Made by a program: the position numbers and the translations under genes. This document shows, piece after piece, positions 15,158 to 29,603 of a stretch of 34,433 bases of DNA. How positions within the stretch are numbered: position 1 is the first letter of the stretch; each line of letters begins with the position of its first letter. The stretch lies in assembly GCA_022360315.1 (NCBI GenBank), contig JAKSDA010000421.1, positions 1 through 34,433 on the forward strand. The letters run 5' to 3'. Source of the DNA: Pseudomonadota bacterium. Its GTDB lineage: Bacteria; Myxococcota_A; Polyangia; Haliangiales; Haliangiaceae. A model generated the notes under the pieces. The model made no database searches. It saw only the letters and a program-made list of their open reading frames with translations, and had not been told where the DNA came from.

Positions 15158-16672
15158 TTACATCATGTCCTTGCGCTGCAGGGCGCGGCGCATCTTGGAT
15201 AGCGCTTGCTCCTGAAGCTGTCGGATCCGCTCGCGCGAAAGATTGTACTTCTCGCCGATCTGCTTCAGAGTCAATTCGCGGTCGTTGTCCAGGCCGAATC
15301 GCTGGCGCAGAATATCAGCCTCGATAGGCTTGAGCTCGTCCATGATGCGCTTGACCTCGGCCGTGAGAGCCTGCAGGGCCAGCATGTCGGTCGGCGAGTT
15401 ATCCTCGAAATTCGGATCCTGTAGAAACTCGACGAACGAGCGACCGTCTTCGTCATTGACCGGTCGGTCGAGCGAAAACGACTGATCGAGCAGATACGTC
15501 CGCATCTTTTCGATCTTGTCAGGGGCGATTGACGTCGCCTCGGCGAGTTCGTCATTGGTCGGTTGTCGGCCAAGTTTCGCGGTGAGCTCGCGCTTGGCCT
15601 TGGACAGCCGATGATGGGCGTCGATCATGTGAACCGGCAGGCGAACCTCGCGGCCCTTGTCGGCAAGAGCCCGGCTGATCGCGTGGCGAATCCACCAGCT
15701 CGCATAGGTCGAGAAGCGGAAACCACGGCGGTAGTCGTAACGCTCGACCGCCTTCATGAGCCCGATGTTGCCCTCCTGAATGAGATCCGCCAGCGCCATG
15801 CGACCGTGATTGAACCGCCGCGCGATACTCACGACCAGGCGAAGATTGGCTTTGACAAAGTCGTTGCGCGCATCGGCCGCAGCACGATCGGCCATGCGAA
15901 CCCGGGTGAGATAGCTGCGGAATGCCGGACCCTTGACCGAAAATGACTCGTTGTCGCCGGAAAAGACGGCATTCTGGCCTCGCTCGATACGAACTAGATC
16001 GGCCAGTACAGCCTCGAGATATTGCTTGTCGACGTCGACTGCACGCACCTTGGCGGCACAGCGACGGGCCGCCTTGCCCAGCTTGGCCTGAGCCGCTTTG
16101 GCGCCAGACTTGCGCGCATCGGTAGCCGATCGGCGCAGTGAGCGAAACTCGGTCAAGGAGTTGTCCATGCACGCCTCGACCACCGAGATCAGATGCTCGA
16201 CCACGGCAGCATGGCTGAACAGCTCCTCCCAAACCACGATCTCGAGCTCCTCGATCTCCCGCGCAGCCGTGAACTCCTCTTCCGGCTGCAATACGTCGAG
16301 ATTGGCCATCTCGCGAAAGTACATAGCCAGAAAACTGACCTGTTCACTCTCGCTGGTACGCGCAGAGCGCTCTTTGTCTCGCGACCCCTCCACACCGTCG
16401 TCGTCCAGACCCTCCTCTTCGGGCTGGTCGTCGTCGATCTGGTCGATCAGGCTGTTCTCGGGCCCGTCGTCAGCCCCACCCGGCAGCGATTCGCGTAGAT
16501 ACTCGATGTTGTCGACCTGCTCGGCGACATTGGCATCACCCTCGGCAGCACCGGACTTGCGCCGGCCCCTGCGCTGACGCTGCGATGTCCGCCGCTGCTT
16601 CTTCGCTGCTGGCGAACGGCGAGTCCGCCGCGAGCCGTCCAACTTGGTAGCTTCGTTCGTGCTCGCTGCCAT
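15158..16672 (-). CDS. RNA polymerase sigma factor, RpoD/SigA family
   Basis: A 504-residue sigma70 factor. The N-terminal 105 residues are basic then acidic and low in complexity rather than a typical region 1.1. Region 1.2 begins near 111 (QVSFLAMYFREMANLDVLQP), a non-conserved insert spans about 150-265, region 2 is at 270-340 (NDFVKANLRLVVSIARRFNH, GNIGLMKAVERYDYRRGFRF, STYASWWIRHAISRALAD), region 3 at 350-430 and region 4 at 440-500 with the helix-turn-helix LTLKQIGEKYNLSRERIRQL. It should recognise -35/-10 promoters. Myxobacteria carry several such factors (rpoD, sigB, sigC); with this insert and N-terminus I cannot say whether it is the primary one, so no symbol is given. Confidence 0.93.
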   Translation of the reverse strand: MAASTNEATKLDGSRRTRRSPAAKKQRRTSQRQRRGRRKSGAAEGDANVAEQVDNIEYLRESLPGGADDGPENSLIDQIDDDQPEEEGLDDDGVEGSRDKERSARTSESEQVSFLAMYFREMANLDVLQPEEEFTAAREIEELEIVVWEELFSHAAVVEHLISVVEACMDNSLTEFRSLRRSATDARKSGAKAAQAKLGKAARRCAAKVRAVDVDKQYLEAVLADLVRIERGQNAVFSGDNESFSVKGPAFRSYLTRVRMADRAAADARNDFVKANLRLVVSIARRFNHGRMALADLIQEGNIGLMKAVERYDYRRGFRFSTYASWWIRHAISRALADKGREVRLPVHMIDAHHRLSKAKRELTAKLGRQPTNDELAEATSIAPDKIEKMRTYLLDQSFSLDRPVNDEDGRSFVEFLQDPNFEDNSPTDMLALQALTAEVKRIMDELKPIEADILRQRFGLDNDRELTLKQIGEKYNLSRERIRQLQEQALSKMRRALQRKDMM

Positions 16673-16956
16673 CTATCCTACGCGCTTTCTCGATGCTCGT
16701 GCCCTGAAGGGAATCGGCCCAGTGGCGGCCTTTTGTAGTAGGACGCCAATACGACCGAAAAGTTTGCAGGCAAATTTCCTGCCGGACCCGGAGACTAGTG
16801 CCAAAAACCACCGAATCGCCCGGCCTATTCCGCACGACCCCGTGAATATCGCTAACTTATTGTAATCGTCGCATCCTCGTAACTGTTGCACAGTGAAACG
16901 TGTCACGTTGAGGCGATCCCGCCATGTATCGCCCTGCTGTGCTGGGAAGCATCCGG

Positions 16957-19287
16957 TCAACCCACCCCCTGAGACCCGGAGGCTTGTCCCCCGTCCTTGG
17001 TGTCTTGGCCCCTCCGTTTTTCGGCGACGACGATGATCTCACGCGAATGTGTGCCGAAAAAACGGCCCCGTGTGGCCATGCTGCCCGATACTTCGAGGAC
17101 CCTGAATCCAACTGCATGTAGAAGCTTGCCAAACTCGTGGAGAGAGTAGGCTCGGAGCGAAATCTCTTGTTCGAGCTGTCTCCCATCCTCGAAAACAACT
17201 GAGCGATTTGACACCATTCTCGATGAAAAGTAATTAAAATCAACTTCTTCCAATACAACACAGCCATCGCCTTCCCACCACACACGGGTCGGCAACTCGG
17301 CGACGAGATAGTCTCGGTTGAGCACTTCGATGACGAGTCGAGCGCCCGGCTTGAGAGCGCGTGCGATTCCCTGAGCAGTTTTCTTGTTGGTTTCATCATC
17401 AAAATAACCAAACGTAGAAAACAGGCAGTAGGCACCGTCGAACTTGGCATCGAAGTTTAGTTCGCGCATGTCGCCGTGAACGAAGTTGATATTCAATCCC
17501 CGGCGCTGCGCCTCGTCGGCGCCGCGGAGCAACAAGGGCAAGGACAGGTCCAGGGCCACCACGACAAAGCCGCGAGAGGCCAGCTCCATGGCGTGGCGGC
17601 CGTAGCCGCTGCCTATATCGAGCAGCTGGCTACCCGACTCGATATTCATGGCGTCTGATACAAACAGCGCTTCGGCCTGGGTTGCCTGGGGCGTCAAGAA
17701 AGGCAATGTCCGCAGGTAGTCCTCGTCGAAGATGTCCTCAAACCAGGGTTTTTTGTGCCGTCGCAACTTTGCTGATTCGGCGGGTTTGGTGCTCTTCCTC
17801 GGTGAAGGAGGCGGTTTTTTGGCCGGAGCAATACTCCGCGGCGCAGGGGGCGGCACGGTCCTGGGCCCTGCCTTGGTGTCGATCTCGACCTCGGAATCGT
17901 CGACTTCCTCGAGCAACTCATCGGCCAGTATCTCGGCGCTTTCGCTGGTGTCGGTCGACCCTGCACGAGGCTGGCCGCCGTCGCCAATCTCGAGCGGGCT
18001 ATCGAGCGGCGACTCCATGCCTCCACTTTCCAGCGCTGCCACCGCTGCAGGCACCCCGGGCTCGGGCGGACGCGACGGTTTGCGCGCCACATCGTTTCCC
18101 GTCGAGAGCTCGAGTTTGGGCGGAGTTGCGATTGCCAGTCGGTCTTTGCGTTCCGCGCCACCGCTGGAGTCGAGATGACCAGCCGCACCCTCATCCGGCG
18201 GCGCTGTAGCCTGGTGTAAATCCGACGAGGGCTCGATATCGACATCGACATCGACATCGACATCGACATCGACACTGGCGTCGACAGACAGACTGGGCGG
18301 GTTTACGGACAGACTGGGTGGTTTTACGGACAGACTGGGCGGCTTTACTGATCGGTTCGCTGCGCTCGGAATCTCGATCGGTTCGATGAGCTCCTCGAGG
18401 TCTTCATCGGACAGTGCGACAGTGGGAACACGACCGGAAATTCTCGGCGCGGATGGGCCGTCACTCGCCCCCTGGCCAGACGGAGCACGGCCAGAAATGG
18501 CGTGGTCAGGCGGGACGTGGCCGGGAATGGCGCGGCCAGGTGGAATGTGTATCGATGCCTCGGGGGCGTGGATGGCGCTGATCGACGCATCCTCGAGTTC
18601 GCCCTCGTCGATGGGAATATCGAGCCCGTCGCTGTCGCCCTCGCCGATATCCCCATCGTCGATATCCAGCGTATCCACCATATCGGTCATGCTGGGCGTG
18701 TCTATCATGTCCCGCAACTCGAGAGCGTCGGCCAGATCGAGCTCTTCGAGGCTCACCGCCGGAAGCTCTCGGGTCACGCGGGTCTCGATGTCGTCCTCGC
18801 CATCGCTGCCCTGGCTCTGCTGGGCCCGGGGGCCGACCGCCGGCGCAGTGCCCAGGTCGGAGGGGGCCGAGACTTCCCGGGTTAACGCATTGGTAGGCAT
18901 CACGTCGGTGGTTTCATCCTCGACGATGGGAAAGGCCAGACTCGGCGGCAACGACGGCGCGCTGCTCAGATCGGAAAGAGGCCTGTCTGCTGTACCCTTG
19001 TCATGCTGGGGTCGGTCGAATGTATTGGGTACAGGAAGCTCGACGCTGGGGTCTTCGGTAACTGGCGCAAGCACCTCGCCATCAGTGGGCGCCCGAGCTG
19101 GAGGGCTCCCCTGCGCGCCGACTGCCAGACCAGAAGGGTTGGCCACCGGAATCGGACTTATTGGCGTGACCGGCGTGCTGCGCGGAACGTTGTCGGACGG
19201 GATGCGGAGCCCGCTCTTTCTGCGGCGCCGTCGCGAGTGTTGCGAGTTCGCAGACTCGGCGACCTCTTTGTCGGCTTCTTTGCTCAC
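16957..19287 (-). CDS. SAM-dependent methyltransferase with long disordered N-terminus
   Basis: A 776-residue protein. Residues 1-510 are low-complexity, rich in Pro, Ser, Asp and Glu, with short repeats: VD dipeptides at a hexamer DNA repeat, three SVKPPSL units, and a GH/GR-P patch. Residues 513-776 form a class I methyltransferase: LLDIGSGYG (555-563) as motif I, VVALDLS as motif II, FVHGDMRELNFDAKFDGAYC as the acidic loop and motif IV, and IARALKPGARLVIEV as motif V/VI. The start is GTG 19287, 15 bp after the phosphatidylserine decarboxylase stop, so they are probably cotranscribed. The substrate is unknown; phospholipid headgroup methylation is a guess from context only. Confidence 0.85.
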   Translation of the reverse strand: MSKEADKEVAESANSQHSRRRRRKSGLRIPSDNVPRSTPVTPISPIPVANPSGLAVGAQGSPPARAPTDGEVLAPVTEDPSVELPVPNTFDRPQHDKGTADRPLSDLSSAPSLPPSLAFPIVEDETTDVMPTNALTREVSAPSDLGTAPAVGPRAQQSQGSDGEDDIETRVTRELPAVSLEELDLADALELRDMIDTPSMTDMVDTLDIDDGDIGEGDSDGLDIPIDEGELEDASISAIHAPEASIHIPPGRAIPGHVPPDHAISGRAPSGQGASDGPSAPRISGRVPTVALSDEDLEELIEPIEIPSAANRSVKPPSLSVKPPSLSVNPPSLSVDASVDVDVDVDVDVDIEPSSDLHQATAPPDEGAAGHLDSSGGAERKDRLAIATPPKLELSTGNDVARKPSRPPEPGVPAAVAALESGGMESPLDSPLEIGDGGQPRAGSTDTSESAEILADELLEEVDDSEVEIDTKAGPRTVPPPAPRSIAPAKKPPPSPRKSTKPAESAKLRRHKKPWFEDIFDEDYLRTLPFLTPQATQAEALFVSDAMNIESGSQLLDIGSGYGRHAMELASRGFVVVALDLSLPLLLRGADEAQRRGLNINFVHGDMRELNFDAKFDGAYCLFSTFGYFDDETNKKTAQGIARALKPGARLVIEVLNRDYLVAELPTRVWWEGDGCVVLEEVDFNYFSSRMVSNRSVVFEDGRQLEQEISLRAYSLHEFGKLLHAVGFRVLEVSGSMATRGRFFGTHSREIIVVAEKRRGQDTKDGGQASGSQGVG
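18235..18276. repeat. Hexamer microsatellite (GACATC) in the methyltransferase gene
   Basis: Seven units, GATATC, five GACATC and GACACT, encode alternating Val-Asp in the disordered region. A multiple of three, so copy-number change alters length without breaking the frame. Confidence 0.9.
18287..18348. repeat. 21-bp tandem repeat, three copies
   Basis: Units at 18287, 18308 and 18329 share GACAGACTGGGYGG followed by TTTAC and encode SV(K/N)PPSL heptapeptides. In frame; likely variable in copy number. Confidence 0.85.
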
Positions 19288-19302
19288 CGTCTGCTACGAA
19301 GT

Positions 19303-20220
19303 CTAACTCACAATACCCGCCGGACTGACGCAATCGGCGTGCTTTCGCACGCGACCGATGGGTTGGCCAAAACGTACCTCATTGCCAGGTCGAATCCCGG
19401 TAAGGTCGACCGATCCTGGCTCGAATATGACAATCGTCGTGGAACCGAGATGAAACATTCCCAGCTCATCGCCACGCTGTATCGCAACCGGCCTTTCAAA
19501 CCGTATGCGACGGCGTGCACCGCTGCGACGTAAGCACCTGGTTTCAGTGCCATCGTGAGCAACTTCGAGATTGCTCACCCCGAGCGCTCCCACCATGACC
19601 ACCGAGACCGCCCCCGATTCTGCTTGCAGATGGAAGACAACGCGTTCGTTGCGGGTCATGAGCCTGTCAACCGATCGCGAAAAAAGCGGGTTTACCGGGA
19701 AAAAACTCCCTGGAATGTAATCGTAGCCGAGCAGCCTGGCCGTCGTGGGTGAGTGGACCCGGTGGTAATCGCGCGGCGATAGGTAGATGGTGGCGTACGA
19801 ACCACCGAGTAGACGCGAGGCGCGCTCCTCGTCCGTCACCAGCTGGTCGAGCGAGTAGAGCATGCTCTTGGCTTGAATCATGCTTCCTCCATCGGCCGTG
19901 CCACCCATTGCCACGACTCCGTCGCAAGGCGCAGTGATCGCGCTTTCATCAGCTTCTACGGGGCGTGTGCCGGCCCGCAACCGCCGCGTAAATAGCTCTC
20001 CGAGGGTAGGATATTCGGCGAGAGGTAGCTCTGCCTCGTCCAGGCGAGCGCCCACAAGTCGGCCAAACGCTCGATAGGTAGGTGCTCGCAACAGACGCGG
20101 CAACCTGCGCCGGGACCCCCAACCGGCCGCAGCTGTATACAGCCCTTTGGGGGCCCAGCGAACGATGTCGACCGCAACGCGCTCCCATATGGCGGTAAGA
20201 CTCACGCAGATCACATCCAC
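19303..20220 (-). CDS. psd: Phosphatidylserine decarboxylase
   Basis: A 305-residue proenzyme that converts phosphatidylserine to phosphatidylethanolamine at the inner membrane. The self-cleavage site is LGST (258-261) in GMFHLGSTTIVIF, giving the pyruvoyl alpha chain. The other family landmarks are present: LGELFTRRLRAGTRP, the catalytic aspartate in APCDGVV (Asp100), and the histidine region LSPRDYHRVHSP (151-157). A hydrophobic N-terminal part fits membrane association. The start is a GTG at 20220 without a clear ribosome site; an internal GTG five codons on is possible. The methyltransferase gene follows by 15 bp. Confidence 0.93.
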   Translation of the reverse strand: MDVICVSLTAIWERVAVDIVRWAPKGLYTAAAGWGSRRRLPRLLRAPTYRAFGRLVGARLDEAELPLAEYPTLGELFTRRLRAGTRPVEADESAITAPCDGVVAMGGTADGGSMIQAKSMLYSLDQLVTDEERASRLLGGSYATIYLSPRDYHRVHSPTTARLLGYDYIPGSFFPVNPLFSRSVDRLMTRNERVVFHLQAESGAVSVVMVGALGVSNLEVAHDGTETRCLRRSGARRRIRFERPVAIQRGDELGMFHLGSTTIVIFEPGSVDLTGIRPGNEVRFGQPIGRVRKHADCVSPAGIVS

Positions 20221-20303
20221 TGGTGGCCCGCATTGGGGCCAGACCTAGCAAGTATAGGCAAAACTTCGGGAAAGAACAAGGAGGGCGCAGACTTAGAGCG
20301 ACC

Positions 20304-20642
<339 letters not shown>

Positions 20643-20884
20643 CCTAATGGTGTACTTATCATATGTTTCCCGCGTATTTCCACGGCCTAAAATCGCCGCA
20701 AAGCGCAGTTACCACCAAATGGTATCGAGTCCAGCGCCGAGACGATATTTCCTCCCAGGATGGTGAAAACCTGTTCACAGTGATGACTGTCTCGGTGCTG
20801 CGGTGGATCGAACGGCCGCCCGGGATGGTCCCCGATGGGGGAGCTGCCGGAGTCACCGGGGCGATATGGTAAAAATCAGCCGCT

Positions 20885-21955
20885 GTGAAACAAGCGATTC
20901 TACTCCTTTGCATCGTTGCGGCAGTCCTGCCTCACACGGCCCTGGCCCAGCTCGCTCAGCCCGTCGAGCGGCCAGATCCGCCGGCCGACGCCCCCGGTCC
21001 GCCCGGGGACCCGCCAACACCACCAGCCGAGACCCCGGCCAGGCCCGACGAGACCCCGACAGAGCCTGCAGACATCCCGGCCGAGCCTGCCCGGTCACCT
21101 GCCCGATCGACGGAGGCGTCCGATGAGGGTGCCAGAGGCTCGACGCGTGTCAGGCGCCGAACCCGTCCAAGGCGTGCCGAGCCTCCGCTACAACTGGACA
21201 GACTAGAGCCGCGATGGCGATTGCGCGCCGGGCTCATGGTCGGGGCCCATTTTGCCGATTTTGGCGGCAACGAGCGCCAGACTCTGCTCGCCGACGCTCC
21301 CGAGTCGTCCCTGGAGACCCAGGAGCATGTGACGGTAGGCGGGTTCCTGGCTCTCTCGTTCAGGGACCGATGGGACCTCAAGCTCGAAGTCCTTTTCGCG
21401 ACAAAAGGCGCCCACGCAGTCGATAACCTGGTCTTGCCCAATCCCGACGCCCCCGATTCCGGCTGCAGTTCCAACCCGCCGGACGAGGGCTGCACGATCC
21501 TTGTCCCATACGAGCTCGACCACATTTTGCGCTACATCGAGGTTCCGATTCTGCTCCAGTACAATCTGGAGTACGACGGAGTCATCGTACCGCACATTTT
21601 TGTCGGCCCCACGTTGGCCTTCCTGTTGGACACCGAGCTCAAAGGCGACGGACAGATAGTACAGGGTTCCGGCATGCAAACCGGAACCGTGGCGCTCAGC
21701 GGAGACATCGACGATGTGAGCCGGAGCATCCAGATCGCAGTTGTTGCCGGTGCCGGCGTGGAATTCCCCCTGCCCTACGGCTCGCTGGTGTTGAATATCC
21801 GATACGAGCAGGCAATTCGACGCGCCATGAACGGCCAGTTCGACGTATCGGCCACGGTGAACGGAGAGCCCATGCTGCCCACCGATACCGTGCCGGTCCG
21901 CTCCGAGTCGCTCAGAAATCGCGGGTTTTCACTGATGGCAGCGTTTGTCTTCTGA
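20885..21955 (+). CDS. Outer-membrane beta-barrel protein with proline-rich linker
   Basis: A 356-residue protein. A signal peptide (MKQAILLLCIVAAVLPHTAL then AQ) is followed by a Pro/Ala/Glu-rich segment (about 25-85), an Arg-rich patch (RVRRRTRPRRAEPP), then alternating amphipathic strands: WRLRAGLMVGAHFADFGG, HVTVGGFLALSFRDRWDLKL, RYIEVPILLQYNLEYDGVIV, IFVGPTLAFLLDTEL, IQIAVVAGAGVEFPLPYGSL, closing with FSLMAAFVF ending in Phe, as outer-membrane barrels do. The form is that of PorT-like porin-family proteins. The Pro-rich segment may reach through peptidoglycan. GTG start at 20885 gives a proper signal peptide. A MITE lies 28 bp beyond its stop. Confidence 0.8.
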   Translation: MKQAILLLCIVAAVLPHTALAQLAQPVERPDPPADAPGPPGDPPTPPAETPARPDETPTEPADIPAEPARSPARSTEASDEGARGSTRVRRRTRPRRAEPPLQLDRLEPRWRLRAGLMVGAHFADFGGNERQTLLADAPESSLETQEHVTVGGFLALSFRDRWDLKLEVLFATKGAHAVDNLVLPNPDAPDSGCSSNPPDEGCTILVPYELDHILRYIEVPILLQYNLEYDGVIVPHIFVGPTLAFLLDTELKGDGQIVQGSGMQTGTVALSGDIDDVSRSIQIAVVAGAGVEFPLPYGSLVLNIRYEQAIRRAMNGQFDVSATVNGEPMLPTDTVPVRSESLRNRGFSLMAAFVF

Positions 21956-21982
21956 CCGGATGTCGAGCAATAAAAACGCTTA

Positions 21983-22141
21983 GAGCCGGTCCAAAAACTC
22001 TCCGCGTCGCCAGAGCGCCGATCCATCACCGCCAGCGGGCTTGCTTGTCGGTCAAATACACCCAGTATTCTCCACTCCTCGCCCACCCACTGGCGGCGCG
22101 CCTCGTCGCTCTGGCTCGGTCCGAGGTTTTTGGACCGGCTC
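21983..22141. mobile_element. MITE with terminal inverted repeats and TTA target duplication
   Basis: A 159-bp element starting GAGCCGGTCCAAAAAC and ending TTTTTGGACCGGCTC. It is flanked by TTA on both sides (21980-21982 and 22142-22144). Terminal GAGCC and a TNA duplication fit the IS1031 group of the IS5 family, from which it could be mobilised; no transposase gene is inside. It sits between two convergent genes. A second copy begins at 34294. Confidence 0.88.
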
Positions 22142-22172
22142 TTATTTGATCCACAACCCGTGGGTTTCTGTT

Positions 22173-24485
22173 TCATTTTTTCGTCGCGGCGCGCGACCCG
22201 AACCCAACATTTTGCGAGTCCTCGATGCCGAGCATGGCGAGCGCGGCACCTGCGATGTCACTCTCGCCCACCAGTACATGACCGGCAGCCGGGCCGAGTG
22301 GGACAAAGCTGTCCAGCGAGGCCACACGTCGCACCGTGCCGGCAAATCCGTGCTCGACCAGCGCGGTGAGGATGCGCTCGGAGACCCCGCCGGTTTGCCG
22401 GGTCTCGTCCACAATCAGCACATTTTCGGCCTTGCTGGCCTCGCCCATCAAGTCGTCGATGGGTAGAGGAGCCAGCCAGCGCAAGTCGAGCACGCGGCAC
22501 CGCACGCCGTGGTTGTCGGCCAATCGGCGGGCCGCACGCAAGCTCATGTACACCCCGTTGGCAAACGAGACCATGAGCAGATCGCTGCCATCGCCCCACA
22601 ACCGCGCCGATCCGATGGGGACATGAGCGCCGGTCGGCTGATACGGCGCGGCCAACTCACCGTCGCCCGGTCGGTAGAGATCGCGAATGGGATAGAGCGC
22701 GATGGGCTCGAGAAACACCGAGACCGTGCCGTCGCACCGCGCCGACGCGATACAGGTGTGCAGCATGGCCGCGGCGTCATCACCCCGGGACGGCGAGGCG
22801 ATGACCAGGCCGGGGATGTCGCCGAGAGCCGCGATCGAGTTGTCGTTGTGGAAATGACCGCCAAAGCCCTTCTGATAGGCGTAGGACGCGACCCGCACCA
22901 CCATGGGATTGCTCAGCTGACCCTGCGAAAAAAACGATAGGGTCGCAGCCTCGCCGCGCAGTTGATCGATGGCGTTGTGCAAGTAGGCGAGATATTGAAT
23001 CTCTGCAATCGGTAGCATACCGGTCTGGCCAGCACCGATGGCCAGGCCGAGAATCGACTGCTCGTCGAGCAGTGTGTCGAATACCCGCGCCATGCCCGCG
23101 CGTTCCTGCAGGCCTCGAGTCACCCCGTAAACCCCGCCCTTTCTGCCCACGTCCTGACCAAAAATCACCGCTTCGGGGTATTTGACCAGGATGTCGCCGA
23201 GCGCGCGGCGCACGTGTTCAGCGAGCGGAACCGGGCCCTGTTCCTCGGGCAGGCGATCGCGCCAGAATTGGCCGCGCGCGGCCTGCTCGACAGGCCTTTT
23301 TACCTCGGCGGCCACCGCATCCGGGTCGTGCGGCGCGATCGGTGCCATGATGTCGTCAGCGTCGTGGAGCTGCGGTGCTCCGGCTGCTTTTTCGGCTCGC
23401 GCGCGAACCCCGGCACGGACCGTTTGGTAGCGATCGATGACCTCTTCGGCACTCAGGATACCCGCCTCGATCAGAATTTCGGCGCTACGACGGAGAGGAT
23501 CTCGGGTCAGATCGCCGCGAATCTCGCCCGGACTGCGATAGGCGAGTTCGACATCGGAACCCGCGTGACCCATGAGTCGCACCATGGAAAGGTGCAAGAA
23601 CGCCGGCTTGCGCGTAGTTCTGACGTGATCCACAGCGCTTTGGGCCGCCTCGTAGGCCGAGACCATATCGCAGCCGTCGCCGCGAAAATACCCCAGTCCG
23701 CTGCGCTGGCCGTAGACCGCGGCGAGCCAGTTTTTCGGAGTCCTGACACTGATACCCAGGCCGTTGTCCTCACACACGAAGAGGATGGGCATGGGCAAGC
23801 CCTGGTGGGCAGTCCAGCACGCTGTATTGATGGCGCCCACAGCCGTCGAATGATTGACTGTGGCGTCGCCGAAGCTGCACGCGATGATCGCGTCTTCCGG
23901 GACGTCCAGGGCCAGGCCGAGACGCTTTTTGCGCTCGAGGGCAAATGCGGTCCCCACTGCCTTGGGCAGGTGAGAGGCGATCGTGGAGGTCTGTGGCCAG
24001 ATCGTGAGTGCAATCGAGCCAAACACCTTGTGCCGACCGCCGGCGATGGGCTCCTGCCGCGAGGCCACGACGCCGAGCAGCACATCGCCCAGTGCATCCA
24101 CGGCCGGCCGGCCCGACCCGCTGTCCTGCCGCTGGGCCTTGCGCGCCCGGCGGACAAAGAACCCGCCCGACCGATAGTGCAAGAGCGCCGGATCAGTCAC
24201 CCGAGTCGCCTCGGCCACAGCCGCATTGCCCTCATGACCCGACGAGCCAATCGTGTAGTAGCCCTGACCGCGGCTGCGCAGCCAGCGCGCTGCAAAATCC
24301 AGGTGCCGGCTCTCCATCTGCGCCTCGAAGAGGGCCAGCGCCGCGCCGGCGCTCAGAGTAGATCCGGGCCGAATCGGAGCATCGAGGTCGATCGCAGCGG
24401 CTGCCGGCGACAGCCCGACCCCTCGCATGTTCCGAACCGCAGAGAGAAAGCCCTCATCGACACTGGTGACGTTTCCTTCGCTCAT
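22173..24485 (-). CDS. Thiamine-diphosphate dehydrogenase E1, alpha and beta subunits fused (2-oxoacid/branched-chain type)
   Basis: A 770-residue single chain. The N-terminal half is the alpha part: HLDFAARWLRSRGQGYYTIG, the thiamine-diphosphate motif from GDATVNH (about 206) to CEDNGLGIS (about 238), and PAFLHLSMVRLMGHAGSDVE. From about residue 420 the beta part follows: ALGDILVKYPEAVIFGQDVG, GLAIGAGQTGMLPIAEIQYL, GGHFHNDNSIAALGDIPGLV and LDLRWLAPLPIDDL. It decarboxylates a 2-oxoacid, most like branched-chain 2-oxoacid or 2-oxoisovalerate E1, passing the acyl group to lipoyl E2. No E2 or E3 gene is in the window. The motif has GDA in place of the commoner GDG. The start is ATG 24485 with AAGG upstream. 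Confidence 0.88.
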   Translation of the reverse strand: MSEGNVTSVDEGFLSAVRNMRGVGLSPAAAAIDLDAPIRPGSTLSAGAALALFEAQMESRHLDFAARWLRSRGQGYYTIGSSGHEGNAAVAEATRVTDPALLHYRSGGFFVRRARKAQRQDSGSGRPAVDALGDVLLGVVASRQEPIAGGRHKVFGSIALTIWPQTSTIASHLPKAVGTAFALERKKRLGLALDVPEDAIIACSFGDATVNHSTAVGAINTACWTAHQGLPMPILFVCEDNGLGISVRTPKNWLAAVYGQRSGLGYFRGDGCDMVSAYEAAQSAVDHVRTTRKPAFLHLSMVRLMGHAGSDVELAYRSPGEIRGDLTRDPLRRSAEILIEAGILSAEEVIDRYQTVRAGVRARAEKAAGAPQLHDADDIMAPIAPHDPDAVAAEVKRPVEQAARGQFWRDRLPEEQGPVPLAEHVRRALGDILVKYPEAVIFGQDVGRKGGVYGVTRGLQERAGMARVFDTLLDEQSILGLAIGAGQTGMLPIAEIQYLAYLHNAIDQLRGEAATLSFFSQGQLSNPMVVRVASYAYQKGFGGHFHNDNSIAALGDIPGLVIASPSRGDDAAAMLHTCIASARCDGTVSVFLEPIALYPIRDLYRPGDGELAAPYQPTGAHVPIGSARLWGDGSDLLMVSFANGVYMSLRAARRLADNHGVRCRVLDLRWLAPLPIDDLMGEASKAENVLIVDETRQTGGVSERILTALVEHGFAGTVRRVASLDSFVPLGPAAGHVLVGESDIAGAALAMLGIEDSQNVGFGSRAATKK

Positions 24486-24592
24486 GAAGCAGCCTTGGGA
24501 TACGAGATCAAGGGCCGGAGCATACCGCAGCTGCCGCATCCGGGTCGCCGCGAGCCGCCGATCGAATCGCCAGCGGGACGTTCGGCCTCCCG

Positions 24593-29317
<4,725 letters not shown>

Positions 29318-29413
29318 TCGTGGCAACTTCCTCGCGTTATGGGATGCCCTCGGTAGTTCGGCCGTGCCTTGCAATCCTGAATACTTATTATGATCAGCTA
29401 GCGAACTATCAGG

Positions 29414-29466
29414 CTACCGCTATGGTCAGGTAGGTATTTTATGGTCATAGGAACTACCAGGTGGTA
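29414..29466. promoter_or_regulatory. Dyad and direct-repeat cluster upstream of the giant envelope gene
   Basis: CTACC (29414-29418) mirrors GGTAG (29429-29433); ATGGTCA occurs at 29422-29428 and 29441-29447; TACCAGGTGGTA (29455-29466) is a dyad. The region is AT-richer than its surroundings and lies 100-150 bp before the minus-strand start at 29317, a likely place for a regulator-binding promoter. Confidence 0.4.
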
Positions 29467-29603
29467 AGTAAGATTTGCGCGAAGCATTTGTAGAGAAGGA
29501 GTATGCGGGAGGGTATTTGACCAATTCGACGTTTTACCGGGGTTGTTCAATCGGTTGGAGCTTGTACTCCTCGGCCAGGTCGGACACGGGCACGTGCTCA
29601 AAC

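Noticed and set aside
18386..19306. Plus-strand Ser-rich frame of 306 codons
   Set aside because: Antisense of the Asp/Glu/Pro-rich tail of the methyltransferase; no ribosome site or homology.
22173..24485. Separate genes for E1 alpha and beta subunits
   Set aside because: One uninterrupted frame covers both parts with a natural linker, and fused E1 chains are known.
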